A DNA stretch of 64,000 bases from Salinicoccus sp. RF5 (GCF_020786625.1 NZ_JAJGRC010000004.1:124001-188000), one strand, 5' to 3'. Counted from the stretch's first letter, positions 54,191 through 63,845 are shown. Made by a program: numbers and translations. The notes: generated from the letters alone by a model not told the origin.

Positions 54191-55180
54191 ATGAGAGCTG
54201 AAAAGCTGCAATTCTGGTACGGTATTCTTTTTACATTATTCATAGCAGTCATCAGCTTTGGAATCGCCCAGTTGCCGGGGTTCACCTACATTGGTCCGCT
54301 GGCGACGGCAATCATTCTTGCATTCATATACAGACAAATTTTCGGATACCCAGATAGGCTGAGGTCAGGTATCCAATTTTCAGCGAAAGTGCTGTTGCGC
54401 GCTGCAATCATTCTATATGGGCTCAAACTCAATATAGATACGGTGTTCACCGAAGGTCTGCCGCTTTTGATGAAATCAGCAATCGTCATTGCTCTGGCAA
54501 TCCTTCTATCATATGCATTGGCGAAAATATTCAAAGCCGACATGACCCTGTCCATGCTGCTTGGTGTGGGGACGGGGGTTTGCGGAGCTGCTGCCATTGC
54601 TGCGGTTGCGCCGATAATCAAAGCGAAGGATGAGGATACGGCGGTCAGTGTAGGCATCATTGCCCTGCTGGGTACGGTGTTCTCCATATTTTATCTCATC
54701 ATCCGTCCTTATCTGCCCATCGGTGATGTTGCATATGGGGTATGGTCTGGGCTCAGCCTGCACGAACTTGCACATGTCGCGCTTGCTGCAGAGCCAGCAG
54801 GTGAAGAAGCATTGGCATTTGCACTCCTTGCAAAGCTTTCGAGGGTGTTTTTGCTCGTACCCCTATGCTTCATCTTCATCTGGTATATGAGAAGAAAACA
54901 GAGCAGGACAGGAGAAGCCAAGGTGGCTTTTCCATATTTTCTTATCGGCTTCATTCTGATGAGTCTGCTGAACAGCTATGTACTTGGAAATGCAGTGGTA
55001 CTGCCGGAAGGCACTATGGATCTTATTTCCAACCTGACCACACTGCTCCTGACGATGGCGATGATTGCACTTGGGCTGAACATCAATATGAAGGATATGG
55101 CAGGCCGTACGCTGAGCCCCTTCGCCATCATCTTCTTTGTTTCCATATTGATTTCATTAATGGTATACATTATAAAATAA
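54191..55180 (+). CDS. YeiH-family putative sulfate/sulfite exporter
   Basis: A 329-residue protein with about ten helices of the Cons_hypoth698 (PSE) family. Motifs are LRAAIILYGLKLNIDTV (about residues 67-83), LLGVGTGVCGAAAIAAVAPIIKAK (split, about 122-145), and the closing MIALGLNINMKDMA. ATG 54191 follows GGGAGG; an upstream in-frame ATG at 54149 has none. The family was named putative sulfate exporter after a taurine-degrading bacterium; transport in this genus is untested. Confidence 0.9.
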   Translation: MRAEKLQFWYGILFTLFIAVISFGIAQLPGFTYIGPLATAIILAFIYRQIFGYPDRLRSGIQFSAKVLLRAAIILYGLKLNIDTVFTEGLPLLMKSAIVIALAILLSYALAKIFKADMTLSMLLGVGTGVCGAAAIAAVAPIIKAKDEDTAVSVGIIALLGTVFSIFYLIIRPYLPIGDVAYGVWSGLSLHELAHVALAAEPAGEEALAFALLAKLSRVFLLVPLCFIFIWYMRRKQSRTGEAKVAFPYFLIGFILMSLLNSYVLGNAVVLPEGTMDLISNLTTLLLTMAMIALGLNINMKDMAGRTLSPFAIIFFVSILISLMVYIIK

Positions 55181-55210
55181 AGCCGTTTCCCGAGGAAACG
55201 GCTTTATTTT
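55174..55210. terminator. Bidirectional terminator after the YeiH gene
   Basis: AAAATAAAGCCGTTTCC and its complement with a three-base loop. Confidence 0.95.
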
Positions 55211-55559
55211 AGGAAAGATATTGTTCAACACTATCATTATTTGTAACGATCAGGAAAACTTTTCCTTCATCCATCTCGCTTTCAAAGTTTTCCGCTTCGG
55301 ACTCTGAAAAGCCAAGGTTCTGTAGCTGTTTACGGAGCAGGTCGCCTTTTTTCTCGAAGGTTGATTTCACTGCTTCCCCAACGCCCATTTCACTTAGCCC
55401 CACTGTGCTGGCACCAGAGTTGTCTGCAATGCGTTCAGTACGGTCATCGTCGTGGGAGATGACATAGATATCGTCTGCTTTAACATCTTTGGAAGTGAGT
55501 TTCGCAATATCATCTTGGAGTGCTTCATCATTCGTATAAGGTTTAATGAATGGTTTCAT
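55209..55559 (-). CDS. General stress protein 17M-like (YflT domain)
   Basis: A 116-residue YflT-like protein. VISHDDDRTERIADNS (about residues 33-48) and the central GVGEAVKSTFEKKGDLLRKQL are typical of the domain, and an acidic C-terminal beta segment EGKVFLIV follows. ATG 55559 is preceded by GGAGG; the longer open frame to 55649 crosses the promoter. YflT of B. subtilis is a SigB-dependent stress protein, and a SigB promoter is visible here. Confidence 0.9.
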   Translation of the reverse strand: MKPFIKPYTNDEALQDDIAKLTSKDVKADDIYVISHDDDRTERIADNSGASTVGLSEMGVGEAVKSTFEKKGDLLRKQLQNLGFSESEAENFESEMDEGKVFLIVTNNDSVEQYLS

Positions 55560-55608
55560 AATATATGATTCCTCCTGAATGTAATGATAATAACAATCCA
55601 CAAAAACA

Positions 55609-55633
55609 TTACCCTTTGTTGATGCAATTAAAC
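55609..55633 (-). promoter_or_regulatory. SigB promoter of the yflT-like gene
   Basis: On the minus strand GTTTAA (55633-55628), 13 bases, GGGTAA (55614-55609). This matches the SigB consensus GTTTAA-N12-14-GGGTAT with one difference. Confidence 0.82.
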
Positions 55634-55712
55634 ATAGCCGTATTGACAAATGCTCTCAAAGTATTTAGTATTGCGATGTTGTAAAACTATAATGTTCGGA
55701 AGGTGACTCTAT

Positions 55713-57023
55713 TTGAATGCGGTCCTGATAGCGGTTTTTGTAATGATTTTATTAAGTCTCTTCAGATTGAATGTAGTATTGGCACTATTCATCGGCGCCC
55801 TGGCTGGTGGTTTGGTTGCAGGTATGGGATATGGTGGGGTCATCACCGTATTTACAGAAGGTATCGTAGGGGGAGCGGAAATTGCACTCAGTTATGCGCT
55901 GCTCGGTGGATTTGCTGCACTGATCGCCTACAGCGGCATTACAGAAGTGCTTGTGGGATTCATCATCAAGGCACTGAAGAAGGAGCAGTCCAAAAAGGCA
56001 AGAATCATTGCGAAAGTCTCGATCGTCATCGCTCTTCTTGCGGTATCAATCATGAGTCAGAACCTCATTCCGGTACATATTGCATTCATTCCGATACTCA
56101 TTCCACCACTGCTCAGCCTGATGAATGAACTTGGTTTCGACCGGCGCCTCATTGCAGTGGTATTGACTTTCGGACTGACTTTCCCCTACGTCCTCTTTCC
56201 GATCGGTTTTGGACAGATATTCCAAAATACGATTGTGACGGGATTCGAATCCGCAGGGATGGAGATTGTTTTCGGAGAAGTGGCGCCTGCACTCATCATT
56301 CCTGCAAGTGGATTTGTTGTCGGCCTTTTCCTGGCATTATTCTACTATAGGAAGAACCGCCGTTATGAAACGAGGGATATCGCCTCTGAAGGTGCTGCAG
56401 AGGTAAGTGTTAAGACAGTCTCCATTGCAGTGGTTGCAATCATTGCGACATTCGGGGTCCAGATCTTGACGGATTCGATGATTTTCGGTGCGTTGGCGGG
56501 CATCATGGTATTCTTCCTCTCCTTCCAGTTCAAGTGGAGCAGGCTGGATAATGAATTGGTCAACGGCATCAAGATGATGGCATATATCGGCATCGTCATG
56601 CTGGCTGCAAATGGTTTTGCTGCCGTCATTTCAGAAACTGGACATGTCAGTCCGCTTGTCGATGGCATTGCGAACATCCTATCGGACCAGAAGATACTTG
56701 TAGTCGTCTCCATGCTGTTTGTAGGTCTGGTGGTGACTATGGGGATAGGCTCCTCCTTCGCAACCATTCCGATTATTGCGAGCATATTCATACCAATGGG
56801 AATGGAGCTTGGTCTGTCGATACCTGCCATCATTGCGATCATCGGCACTGCAGGTGCATTGGGTGATGCCGGCTCACCTGCTTCCGACTCGACACTTGGT
56901 CCCACGGCCGGTCTTGCCGCAGACGGGCAGCATAACCATATATGGGATACTTGTGTTCCAACTTTCATATTCCTGAACATCCCCGTACTGATTGCAGGTT
57001 TCTTTGCAGGGATGATCCTATAA
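55713..57023 (+). CDS. YuiF-like Na+/H+ antiporter-family membrane protein
   Basis: A 436-residue transporter with about eleven helices of the Na_H_antiport_2/YuiF type, relatives of which import histidine or exchange ions. GGFAALIAYSGITE (about residues 66-79), SQNLIPVHIAFIPILIPPLL, and GALGDAGSPASDSTLGPTAG (about 386-405) are landmarks. The start is TTG 55713 after AAGGTGA. It is a single-gene unit closed by a terminator. Confidence 0.88.
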   Translation: MNAVLIAVFVMILLSLFRLNVVLALFIGALAGGLVAGMGYGGVITVFTEGIVGGAEIALSYALLGGFAALIAYSGITEVLVGFIIKALKKEQSKKARIIAKVSIVIALLAVSIMSQNLIPVHIAFIPILIPPLLSLMNELGFDRRLIAVVLTFGLTFPYVLFPIGFGQIFQNTIVTGFESAGMEIVFGEVAPALIIPASGFVVGLFLALFYYRKNRRYETRDIASEGAAEVSVKTVSIAVVAIIATFGVQILTDSMIFGALAGIMVFFLSFQFKWSRLDNELVNGIKMMAYIGIVMLAANGFAAVISETGHVSPLVDGIANILSDQKILVVVSMLFVGLVVTMGIGSSFATIPIIASIFIPMGMELGLSIPAIIAIIGTAGALGDAGSPASDSTLGPTAGLAADGQHNHIWDTCVPTFIFLNIPVLIAGFFAGMIL

Positions 57024-57031
57024 CATTTAAA

Positions 57032-57065
57032 ATCCATCCGGAGCCATAGCTCCGGATGGATTTAT
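57032..57065. terminator. Terminator after yuiF-like gene
   Basis: AAATCCATCCGGAGC and its complement with a four-base loop. Confidence 0.92.
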
Positions 57066-57087
57066 ATCATCAAGAAAAGGTGAGTTT

Positions 57088-58458
57088 ATGTATCATACAG
57101 ATTCAAAACGTGAAATGTACAAACAGTTCATCAGAATACTGTGGCCGATCATGATCACCCAGGTACTTCTATACTCAATGAATCTGATCGATACCATGAT
57201 GTCCGGGAGGGCGGGAGTGGAGGATCTGGCTGGTGTGGCCATCGGATCGAGTTTCTGGGCACCGGTTTCGACAGGCATCAACGGCGTCCTTCTGGCAGTC
57301 ACGGCCATCATTGCCCAGCTTCTTGGGGCAGAGCGGAAAGACGCTGTGCGCCATAATGTACAGCAGGCCATCTATATCGCAGCAGCACTCACTGTCCTGA
57401 TCCTATTGCTTGGCATGTTTTTCCTGGATGACCTGCTTAATTTCATGGGGCTGGAGAACTCGGTCCACCATATCGCTTATCACTACCTTGTTGGACTAGC
57501 AACCGGTATATTGCCGTTATTCATGTTCAGCGTATTGCGCAACTTCATTGATGCACAAGGGTTCACAAGGATATCGCTATACGTTATAACAACGTCGTTG
57601 CCCCTGAATATATTCTTCAACTATACGTTGATTTTCGGGAATTTCGGCTTTCCTGAACTTGGAGGTATCGGTGCAGGCTATGCGACAGCCATCACCTACT
57701 GGCTCATGTTCCTCCTCATCTCCCTCATGGTCTTGCGGGTGGCACCATTGAAGGCGTTCTACATATTCAGAGGGTGGTCCCGGCCTTTGTTGCGCACCCT
57801 GCGGCATCATTTGGCTGTAGGGGTTCCAATCGGTGTACTCATATTTGTAGAAACAAGCATCTTTTCTATGATGACCCTCCTCGTTGGAGTGATGTTTACA
57901 ACAAATGTCATCGCAGCCAACCAGGTGGTACTCAATTTTACGACCATGCTTTTCATGCTGCCATTGAGCATATCCATGGCAATGACGATTGTGATTGGTT
58001 TCAGTGACGGAGGCGGCAGGCATGAAGATGCAAGGCGTTATAAAATGATGGGGACCATTTCAAGTCTGGGCCTTGTGGGCATCGCATCCATCTTCCTGTT
58101 CTTTTTCAGGGAGCCGATTTCGTATTTGTATACGGATGATCCTGAAGTGGTTGCCGTTACAATGCCATTATTCCTTTTCGCCATCATCTACCAGTTCTCC
58201 GATGCCCTGCAGGCTACGTTCCAAGGGATACTGAGGGGGTACAAGGATGTAGTAGTCCCTTCAGTAATCGCCATCGTTTCCTACTGGCTCATCGGCATGG
58301 TTTCAGGATATCTTCTGGCCTCCCAGACAGACCTCGATGTTTATGGCTTCTGGATCGGCATTTCCATCGGCCTTACGTCTGCGGCCATCGGGTTCCATAT
58401 GCGATTGAAGCATATTGAAAGCAAAAATATGTTTAAGACCTTCCGAAGTGCGCAATAG
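57088..58458 (+). CDS. MATE-family efflux transporter
   Basis: A 456-residue, twelve-helix multidrug and toxin extrusion protein of the NorM type. [26 protein letters not shown] (split, about residues 14-39), the first-half [21 protein letters not shown] (about 138-158) and its repeat [18 protein letters not shown] (about 371-388) are the conserved family blocks. AAAGGTG precedes the ATG. It exports cationic compounds using Na+ or H+. Confidence 0.94.
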   Translation: MYHTDSKREMYKQFIRILWPIMITQVLLYSMNLIDTMMSGRAGVEDLAGVAIGSSFWAPVSTGINGVLLAVTAIIAQLLGAERKDAVRHNVQQAIYIAAALTVLILLLGMFFLDDLLNFMGLENSVHHIAYHYLVGLATGILPLFMFSVLRNFIDAQGFTRISLYVITTSLPLNIFFNYTLIFGNFGFPELGGIGAGYATAITYWLMFLLISLMVLRVAPLKAFYIFRGWSRPLLRTLRHHLAVGVPIGVLIFVETSIFSMMTLLVGVMFTTNVIAANQVVLNFTTMLFMLPLSISMAMTIVIGFSDGGGRHEDARRYKMMGTISSLGLVGIASIFLFFFREPISYLYTDDPEVVAVTMPLFLFAIIYQFSDALQATFQGILRGYKDVVVPSVIAIVSYWLIGMVSGYLLASQTDLDVYGFWIGISIGLTSAAIGFHMRLKHIESKNMFKTFRSAQ

Positions 58459-58486
58459 TTATACAAAAGTAGCAAGGAAGGGGAAT

Positions 58487-59380
58487 ATGACCGTGGCAGA
58501 TTTAAATAATCCAAAGCGTAAATACTTTGAAGATAAATTCAGTAGACAGGAACAGGAATACCCGGGTGTCCAGAATAAAATGACGCCGGTACCGGATTGT
58601 GGAGAAGAGTCCTATAAAGGCAGCGGCAAGCTGACAGGAAGAAAGGCACTGGTCACCGGAGGGGATTCCGGGATCGGACGGGCAGCAGCGATTGCGTATG
58701 CTAAAGAAGGCTCGGATGTTGCGATCAGCTATCTGCCTGATGAAGAGTCCGACGCCCAGGAAGTCAAAGAGGTGATTGAGGCTGCAGGAAGGAAGGCTGT
58801 GCTTCTGCCTGGGGATCTGCGTGATGAATCGTTTGCCAGACAGCTCGTACATGACGCAGCAAAGCAACTGGGTGGACTGGATACCCTGGTCATGAATGCG
58901 GGTATGCAACAATATATAAATGATATAAACGGCTTGGAGACAAAGCAGCTTCAGGATACCTTCACAATCAATGTATTCTCGAACGTATGGATGCTCCAGG
59001 AAGCATTGGATCACCTTCCTGAAGGCGGGAGTGTAATCATCACTACTTCCGTACAGGCCTTCAGTCCAGCTTCGATACTGGCCGACTATGCAATGACGAA
59101 GAGTGCGCAGGTATCATTCATCGTTTCAATGGCTCAGGAGCTTGGAGAGAAGGGTATCCGTGTAAATGGTGTAGCGCCGGGACCGGTATGGACGGCCCTG
59201 CAGATTTCAGGCGGCCAGCCGCCGGAAAACATCCCGGAATTTGGTCAGAATACGCCGCTTCAGCGTGCAGGTCAGCCGGTTGAATTGTCGGACACCTATG
59301 TATTGCTCGCTTCAGATAGTGGCAGCTATATCACCGGACAGGTATTCGGTGTGACCGGTGGCATGCCGATCAATATGTAG
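58487..59380 (+). CDS. Short-chain dehydrogenase, YhdF/YghA-like long form
   Basis: A 297-residue SDR with the extra N-terminal segment ([23 protein letters not shown]) that marks the stress-related YhdF/YhxC/YghA group. [19 protein letters not shown] (about residues 57-75), MNAGMQQ, catalytic Tyr/Lys in ADYAMTKSA and the C-terminal GQVFGVTGG are present. ATG 58487 follows GGAAGGGG; the longer frame to 58415 overlaps the MATE gene. Substrate is unknown. Confidence 0.92.
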   Translation: MTVADLNNPKRKYFEDKFSRQEQEYPGVQNKMTPVPDCGEESYKGSGKLTGRKALVTGGDSGIGRAAAIAYAKEGSDVAISYLPDEESDAQEVKEVIEAAGRKAVLLPGDLRDESFARQLVHDAAKQLGGLDTLVMNAGMQQYINDINGLETKQLQDTFTINVFSNVWMLQEALDHLPEGGSVIITTSVQAFSPASILADYAMTKSAQVSFIVSMAQELGEKGIRVNGVAPGPVWTALQISGGQPPENIPEFGQNTPLQRAGQPVELSDTYVLLASDSGSYITGQVFGVTGGMPINM

Positions 59381-59405
59381 ATGGTAATACACTGAAGAAA
59401 AAACC

Positions 59406-59445
59406 AGCCCCCATTGGGACGTTAACGTCCCAATGGGGGCTTTTT
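59406..59445. terminator. Bidirectional terminator between SDR and aldehyde dehydrogenase
   Basis: A 36-base perfect palindrome centred on GTTAAC, arms beginning AGCCCCCATTGGGAC, followed by TTTTT. Confidence 0.95.
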
Positions 59446-59448
59446 GGA

Positions 59449-60807
59449 TTACTTCCAAAGGTATTTAAGCATCTTACCGAAAAGCTTTGCATTCGGGTAT
59501 CTGAAGGGAAAGTCGAAGCAGGTGGTCTGATGGAGGATACTCTTTTCATGGGTGAAGGTATCGAATGAATATTTGCCGTGGTATTTCCCCATCCCGCTGT
59601 TGCCGCGGCCACCGAAGGGGAGGTGGGGATTTGCGAGATGGAAAATGGTATCATTTACAGCCCCGCCACCGAATGGTACTGCCTTGATGACACTGGCGGC
59701 TTCGGATTTTTTATCTGTAAATACATAGAGCGCCAGCGGGTCAGGCAGGTCTCTGACGTCCAGTACTGCCTTGTCCAAGGAAGTGAAGCTGAGTACGGGA
59801 AGTACAGGACCGAATATTTCCTCCTGCATCGCGTCATGGCCGAAATCCACATTATCGATGATGGTCGGCTCTATAGTGAGGGTGGTGGGATCTGTATGGC
59901 CGCCATGGACCACGTCCCCCTGGATCAGATCTCTGACACGTTCAAAATGCTTTTTGTTGACTATGCTCATATATCTGCCATTCCTAAAATCCTCATCATA
60001 GAATTTATGGGCATAGTACTTCATATGGTGGATCAATTCCTTATTTATGGAGGCGTCTGCATAGACGAAATCGGGTGCGACACAAGTCTGTCCGGCATTG
60101 ATGAACTTGCCCCAGACAATCCGTTTGGCTGCCAGTTTTACATCAGCATTTTTCGTCACTATGGCAGGTGACTTTCCTCCGAGCTCAAGGGTGACGGGAG
60201 TGAGGTGCTGCGCAGCACTCTCCATGACGATCTTTCCCACATGGGAGCTGCCTGTATAGAATATATAGTTGAAGGGGAGACTGAGGAGGTTCTGGTTGGT
60301 CTCGATGCCTCCCTCTACAGCAGTGACAAATTCTTCGGGAAAAGCAAAAGATATGATGTCGCTGATTACACGGCTTACAGCCGGCGTATGTTCCGAAGGC
60401 TTGAGTATGGCGGTGTTCCCTGCACTGATCGCTCCGATCAGAGGTGCAACCGTCAGGTTGAAGGGATAGTTCCAAGGCGCAATGATGAGCGTAACGCCGT
60501 AAGGTTCCTTATAGATTCTGGATGTGGAACCGATATGTGTGGCCGGTGTCTTCACCTTTTCTGTTTCTGCCCACTCTTTCAAGTACTTTATAGTAAAGTT
60601 GATATCGTTATAGGCGTAACCGATTTCTGTAAGATATGCTTCAGCCTCGCCTTTGTTGAAGTCTTCCTTCATGGCATCCAGGAGAGCCGCCTCGTAGTAT
60701 TGAATGCTTCTTTTGAGCTGTTTGAGGGCGCTGATCCTGAATGGGAGGCTTCTTGTTCTTTCAGACTGGTAAAACTGCCTCTGTCTATTGAATAATGATT
60801 CATACAT
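59449..60807 (-). CDS. Class 3 aldehyde dehydrogenase (YwdH-like)
   Basis: A 452-residue, class 3 aldehyde dehydrogenase, the short type acting on fatty or aromatic aldehydes. IIAPWNYPFNLTVAPL (about residues 107-122), [27 protein letters not shown] (about 202-212), and the nucleophile Cys in NAGQTCVAPDFVY (about 236-248) are intact. GGAG precedes the ATG. It is transcribed alone and converges on the SDR gene. Confidence 0.93.
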   Translation of the reverse strand: MYESLFNRQRQFYQSERTRSLPFRISALKQLKRSIQYYEAALLDAMKEDFNKGEAEAYLTEIGYAYNDINFTIKYLKEWAETEKVKTPATHIGSTSRIYKEPYGVTLIIAPWNYPFNLTVAPLIGAISAGNTAILKPSEHTPAVSRVISDIISFAFPEEFVTAVEGGIETNQNLLSLPFNYIFYTGSSHVGKIVMESAAQHLTPVTLELGGKSPAIVTKNADVKLAAKRIVWGKFINAGQTCVAPDFVYADASINKELIHHMKYYAHKFYDEDFRNGRYMSIVNKKHFERVRDLIQGDVVHGGHTDPTTLTIEPTIIDNVDFGHDAMQEEIFGPVLPVLSFTSLDKAVLDVRDLPDPLALYVFTDKKSEAASVIKAVPFGGGAVNDTIFHLANPHLPFGGRGNSGMGKYHGKYSFDTFTHEKSILHQTTCFDFPFRYPNAKLFGKMLKYLWK

Positions 60808-61025
60808 TTATATCACTCCTCATTTTATATATCTACCCGGATAAATATAGAATATGTCTTCTCTTTACCAGGTATTGAAAGTTGTATACTTCCCAATATT
60901 TTTGAATTTTTCCTCTAATTAATACTATTTTACAAAATGATAAAATTTATATTGTTTGTGTAAAAATGATTGCTTTTTATCCAGATGAGACTATACTTAA
61001 TTTACTACATGAAAAAGGTGATCAT

Positions 61026-61205
61026 ATGGAGACGAAATTAAAAATATTGGAAGGCAGGCTGACCGCCTACCAATTGAGTGAAGCTCTGGGCATACCGATG
61101 GAAATGGCGCAGAATCTCCTAAACGAAGAAATGACAGTAGAGCAGCTTGATGAAACGGTCAAAGCAAAGATCAACGGCCTGGAAACGGCCCTATTCAACC
61201 AATAA
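61026..61205 (+). CDS. Mini-protein, HTH-like, paralogue 1
   Basis: A 59-residue soluble protein from ATG 61026 with AAGGTGATC just upstream. GRLTAYQLSEALGIPMEMAQ (residues about 10-29) resembles the first two helices of an Xre-type HTH, and a second helical half follows. The next gene encodes a clear paralogue. Neither has a membrane segment or signal. I do not recognise the family. Confidence 0.75.
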   Translation: METKLKILEGRLTAYQLSEALGIPMEMAQNLLNEEMTVEQLDETVKAKINGLETALFNQ

Positions 61206-61341
61206 AGTTGTAATGCTTCACTATACATGTCCCTTTCATTTCATAAGAAACTGTTTAAATGCAATTCACATTTATTGTTTAATGGATTTCTTGTGATATA
61301 ATTAACTTCAGTGCGATTAATTGGTTGAGGAAGGTGAATGC

Positions 61342-61524
61342 ATGGATATTGGTTTGAATTTTGAATTGATGACTGAAAAGCTGACAGCTTACCAGATAAG
61401 CAGAGCTGTGGATATCTCCATTGATCAGGCTCAATCAATTATAGACGGACAGGTTGATATTGAAGACCTGGACCAAGAGACGGTGGACAAGCTTAGAAAT
61501 TTGAATGATAAATTGATGAACTGA
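61342..61524 (+). CDS. Mini-protein, HTH-like, paralogue 2
   Basis: A 60-residue protein from ATG 61342 with GAGGAAGGTG upstream. EKLTAYQISRAVDISIDQAQ (about residues 13-32) aligns without gaps with paralogue 1 (shared LTAYQ, S..., AQ) and the acidic/leucine C-terminal half also matches in spacing (V.QLDETV versus IEDLDQETV). A 136-base spacer separates the two, with AT-rich promoter-like sequence, so they may be expressed independently. Confidence 0.75.
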   Translation: MDIGLNFELMTEKLTAYQISRAVDISIDQAQSIIDGQVDIEDLDQETVDKLRNLNDKLMN

Positions 61525-61639
61525 GGTAGGCAGAGGCCGATCTCAGTTTATTTTATACGACTTTTGGCGGTTTAATTCGAAAGATCCAGATGATAACATA
61601 TTATACACGCTTAAATTTATGTATAAAGGAGCCTTTCCA

Positions 61640-62173
61640 ATGAAGCTGTTGATACTTTCAGGAAGTGCTTTTCCGGATTCTCACACACATTCGATTGCGA
61701 GGCTGATAGAATCTCTCGTGGAACAGCCTGAACATGAAGTGACCCATATAGATCTCAGGGAAATGGATATCCCCATATTCGGGCAGGGGAAGACGGAGGA
61801 TATCGAGTCTTTGAAACGGCATGCAGAAAATGCAGATGCCATCATCATAGGTACGCCGAATTACCATACTTCATTTTCCGGTCTGTTGAAGAATGCATTG
61901 GACCACCTGTCGATAGATGAATTTGAAATGAAACCAGTTGGACTCTTCTGCAACAGCGGTGGCATGAGGAATTCAGATCCTCTGACACAGCTGAGGATGG
62001 TGATGCGGGGAGTCCATGCGATGGTGCTGCCGCTTCAGGTCTGTACATGTGATGAAGACTTCGAAAAGACTAGCGACGGATACAGGCTGGTCAATGATGC
62101 GCTGAGGGAACGCCTGAGTGTCATGATCGACGGGCTGGTAAGGCAGTCGCATTCCGAGACAATAAGCATCTGA
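61640..62173 (+). CDS. NAD(P)H-dependent FMN reductase
   Basis: A 177-residue flavodoxin-fold reductase. LSGSAFPDSHTHSIARLIESL binds FMN phosphate around residues 5-25, and IIIGTPNYHTSFSGLLKNAL (about 71-90) is the signature, followed by PVGLFCNSGGMR. ATG 61640 follows AAAGGAG. It resembles the azoreductase/SsuE family and the reductase at 32953, but no monooxygenase is adjacent, so its role is general flavin or quinone reduction or unknown. Confidence 0.9.
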   Translation: MKLLILSGSAFPDSHTHSIARLIESLVEQPEHEVTHIDLREMDIPIFGQGKTEDIESLKRHAENADAIIIGTPNYHTSFSGLLKNALDHLSIDEFEMKPVGLFCNSGGMRNSDPLTQLRMVMRGVHAMVLPLQVCTCDEDFEKTSDGYRLVNDALRERLSVMIDGLVRQSHSETISI

Positions 62174-62193
62174 GGTCTCAGATGCTTATTTTT
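62161..62193 (+). terminator. Terminator overlapping the FMN reductase stop
   Basis: AATAAGCATCTGAG and its complement, followed by TTTTTATT. Confidence 0.9.
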
Positions 62194-62216
62194 ATTATCG
62201 TCACGAATTTAAATGG

Positions 62217-63017
62217 ATGGGAAAAAGTGGACGGATGAACAAAAAGGAAAAAGAAAATATGACTGTCCTGTTGCTGCTCGGTCTTATGGCCATATTCTTT
62301 ATGGCATTCATGGTGTCTGAAACTTCACTGTTCAAGGAGGAGGACAACATTCATAATTTCGAGGAAGCAGTGAAGCGGCAAGTTGACAGTGGTACGGTGG
62401 CCATGAAGCTGAATGATGGCAGGACACGGCCGGCAGAAAATGAAGAAATCAGAAATGCGATGCAAATTGAAGGCAGTGACGCTCCATACCAATTTTTGGA
62501 CCTCACTGAAAAAGTGGATGTCGCAGCTGAAGAGGTGAACCGGCTGTTGAAGGGCAAAGGAATCCTCGAGGGCCGCGGAGATATTTTTCTTGAAGCCCAA
62601 AAGAGGCACGGGGTCAATGTGCTGTATCTGATCAGCCACGCCCAGCTTGAAACGGGCAATGGAGAATCGCGTCTTGCGCAGGGCATCCAGCTTGAAGATG
62701 CAGCATACTATAATTTCTTCGGAATCGGTGCTTTTGATCGCGAGGCGGTTGAAGAAGGCTCAGCCTACGCAGCCCGTGCCGGATGGTCGACTCCGGAAAC
62801 GGCCATTCTTGGAGGAGCGGAATTCATCAGCGAAAACTATCTCGACCAGGGGCAGCAGACATTGTACGCAATGCGCTGGAATCCGTCTTCCCCAGGCTCC
62901 CACCTTTATGCAACAGATATAGAATGGGCACTGAAAATCGGTCAAATCCTCGAATCACATTACCGGAGCCTTGGCATTGAAGGGAAAGATTTCGAGAAGG
63001 ATTACTATATGAACTGA
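62217..63017 (+). CDS. sagB: Membrane-anchored glucosaminidase (SagB-like)
   Basis: A 266-residue cell-wall hydrolase. One N-terminal helix (about residues 16-34) anchors it; the glucosaminidase (Atl-GL/LytD) domain covers about 120-260, with the catalytic Glu in SHAQLETGNGESRLAQG (about 139-155), YNFFGIGAFD and GWSTPETAI. Size and topology match S. aureus SagB, which shortens glycan strands with the partner SpdC. The start is uncertain between ATG 62217 and ATG 62235; neither has a strong ribosome site. Confidence 0.88.
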   Translation: MGKSGRMNKKEKENMTVLLLLGLMAIFFMAFMVSETSLFKEEDNIHNFEEAVKRQVDSGTVAMKLNDGRTRPAENEEIRNAMQIEGSDAPYQFLDLTEKVDVAAEEVNRLLKGKGILEGRGDIFLEAQKRHGVNVLYLISHAQLETGNGESRLAQGIQLEDAAYYNFFGIGAFDREAVEEGSAYAARAGWSTPETAILGGAEFISENYLDQGQQTLYAMRWNPSSPGSHLYATDIEWALKIGQILESHYRSLGIEGKDFEKDYYMN

Positions 63018-63018
63018 A

Positions 63019-63048
63019 AAGATTCCGCCCTCTAAAGGTCGGAATCTT
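63019..63048. terminator. Bidirectional terminator between sagB-like gene and fdhD
   Basis: AAGATTCCG/CGGAATCTT with flanking A/T tracts. It overlaps the last codons of fdhD. Confidence 0.85.
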
Positions 63049-63826
63049 CTTTAATGCGCCACGGATGGCTGTATACGTTGAAGGAATCGCCGCGGATAAA
63101 GCCCACGGCAGTGATGTTCAGGTCCTCAGCCAGTTGGATGGCCAGGTTTGTCGGAGCCGATTTGCTCAGTACGATGCCAACACCGATTTTAGCAGCTTTC
63201 GTCAAGACTTCAGAAGAGATACGTCCGCTGAATACGAGGACTTTATCCCGTACGGGAATGCGGTTCTGGAGACAATGGCCATACAGTTTATCCAATGCGT
63301 TATGCCTCCCGATATCTCCTCTGTGGACAATGACATCATCGGGTGTACCCAGGCTTGCGTTATGTATGCCGCCCGTTTCCTTGAAGATGGTGCTCTGCTC
63401 CTGCATACCCTTCATCAATTCTATGCACTGGGCAGGTGTCAGAGTCGTCTTAGACATTGAGACCTTCGCAGTGTCGACATCATTCTGGAAATAGAACTGC
63501 CGGCTCTTTCCACAGCAGGAGCCGAGGATGCGCTTGGAATATATGAAATGATCGGTTGGGATTTCCTTGTTCAGGCGGATGTGGCAGAAACCGCCATGGT
63601 CGTCCAGGTTCATGGATTCTATATCGCTGAACCGTTTTATCGCCCCTTCAGAGGCAAGAAAGCCGATGACCAGCTCTTCAAGATGTTCTGGAGAACATAC
63701 CATCGTTGCAAATTCTACATCGTTCAAGTAGATTGTAAGAGGGAATTCCTCTGCTACAGCATCCTCAATTTCGACTAGTTCGTTATCGCTGTAGCGTAGA
63801 ATATTTTTATTGGTCGTGGTTTTCAA
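63032..63826 (-). CDS. fdhD: Formate dehydrogenase accessory sulfurtransferase FdhD
   Basis: A 264-residue protein that passes sulfur from the desulfurase IscS/NifS to the molybdenum cofactor of formate dehydrogenase. EFPLTIYLNDVEFATMVCSPE (split), the cysteines in RILGSCCGKSRQF (about residues 101-113), DIGRHNALDKLYG (about 171-183) and SGRISSEVLTKAAKIG are diagnostic. The TTG at 63826 is chosen, with GGAGGG seven bases upstream. No formate dehydrogenase gene is in the window. Confidence 0.94.
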   Translation of the reverse strand: MKTTTNKNILRYSDNELVEIEDAVAEEFPLTIYLNDVEFATMVCSPEHLEELVIGFLASEGAIKRFSDIESMNLDDHGGFCHIRLNKEIPTDHFIYSKRILGSCCGKSRQFYFQNDVDTAKVSMSKTTLTPAQCIELMKGMQEQSTIFKETGGIHNASLGTPDDVIVHRGDIGRHNALDKLYGHCLQNRIPVRDKVLVFSGRISSEVLTKAAKIGVGIVLSKSAPTNLAIQLAEDLNITAVGFIRGDSFNVYSHPWRIKEDSDL

Positions 63827-63845
63827 TAATATCCCTCCTTTCAAT

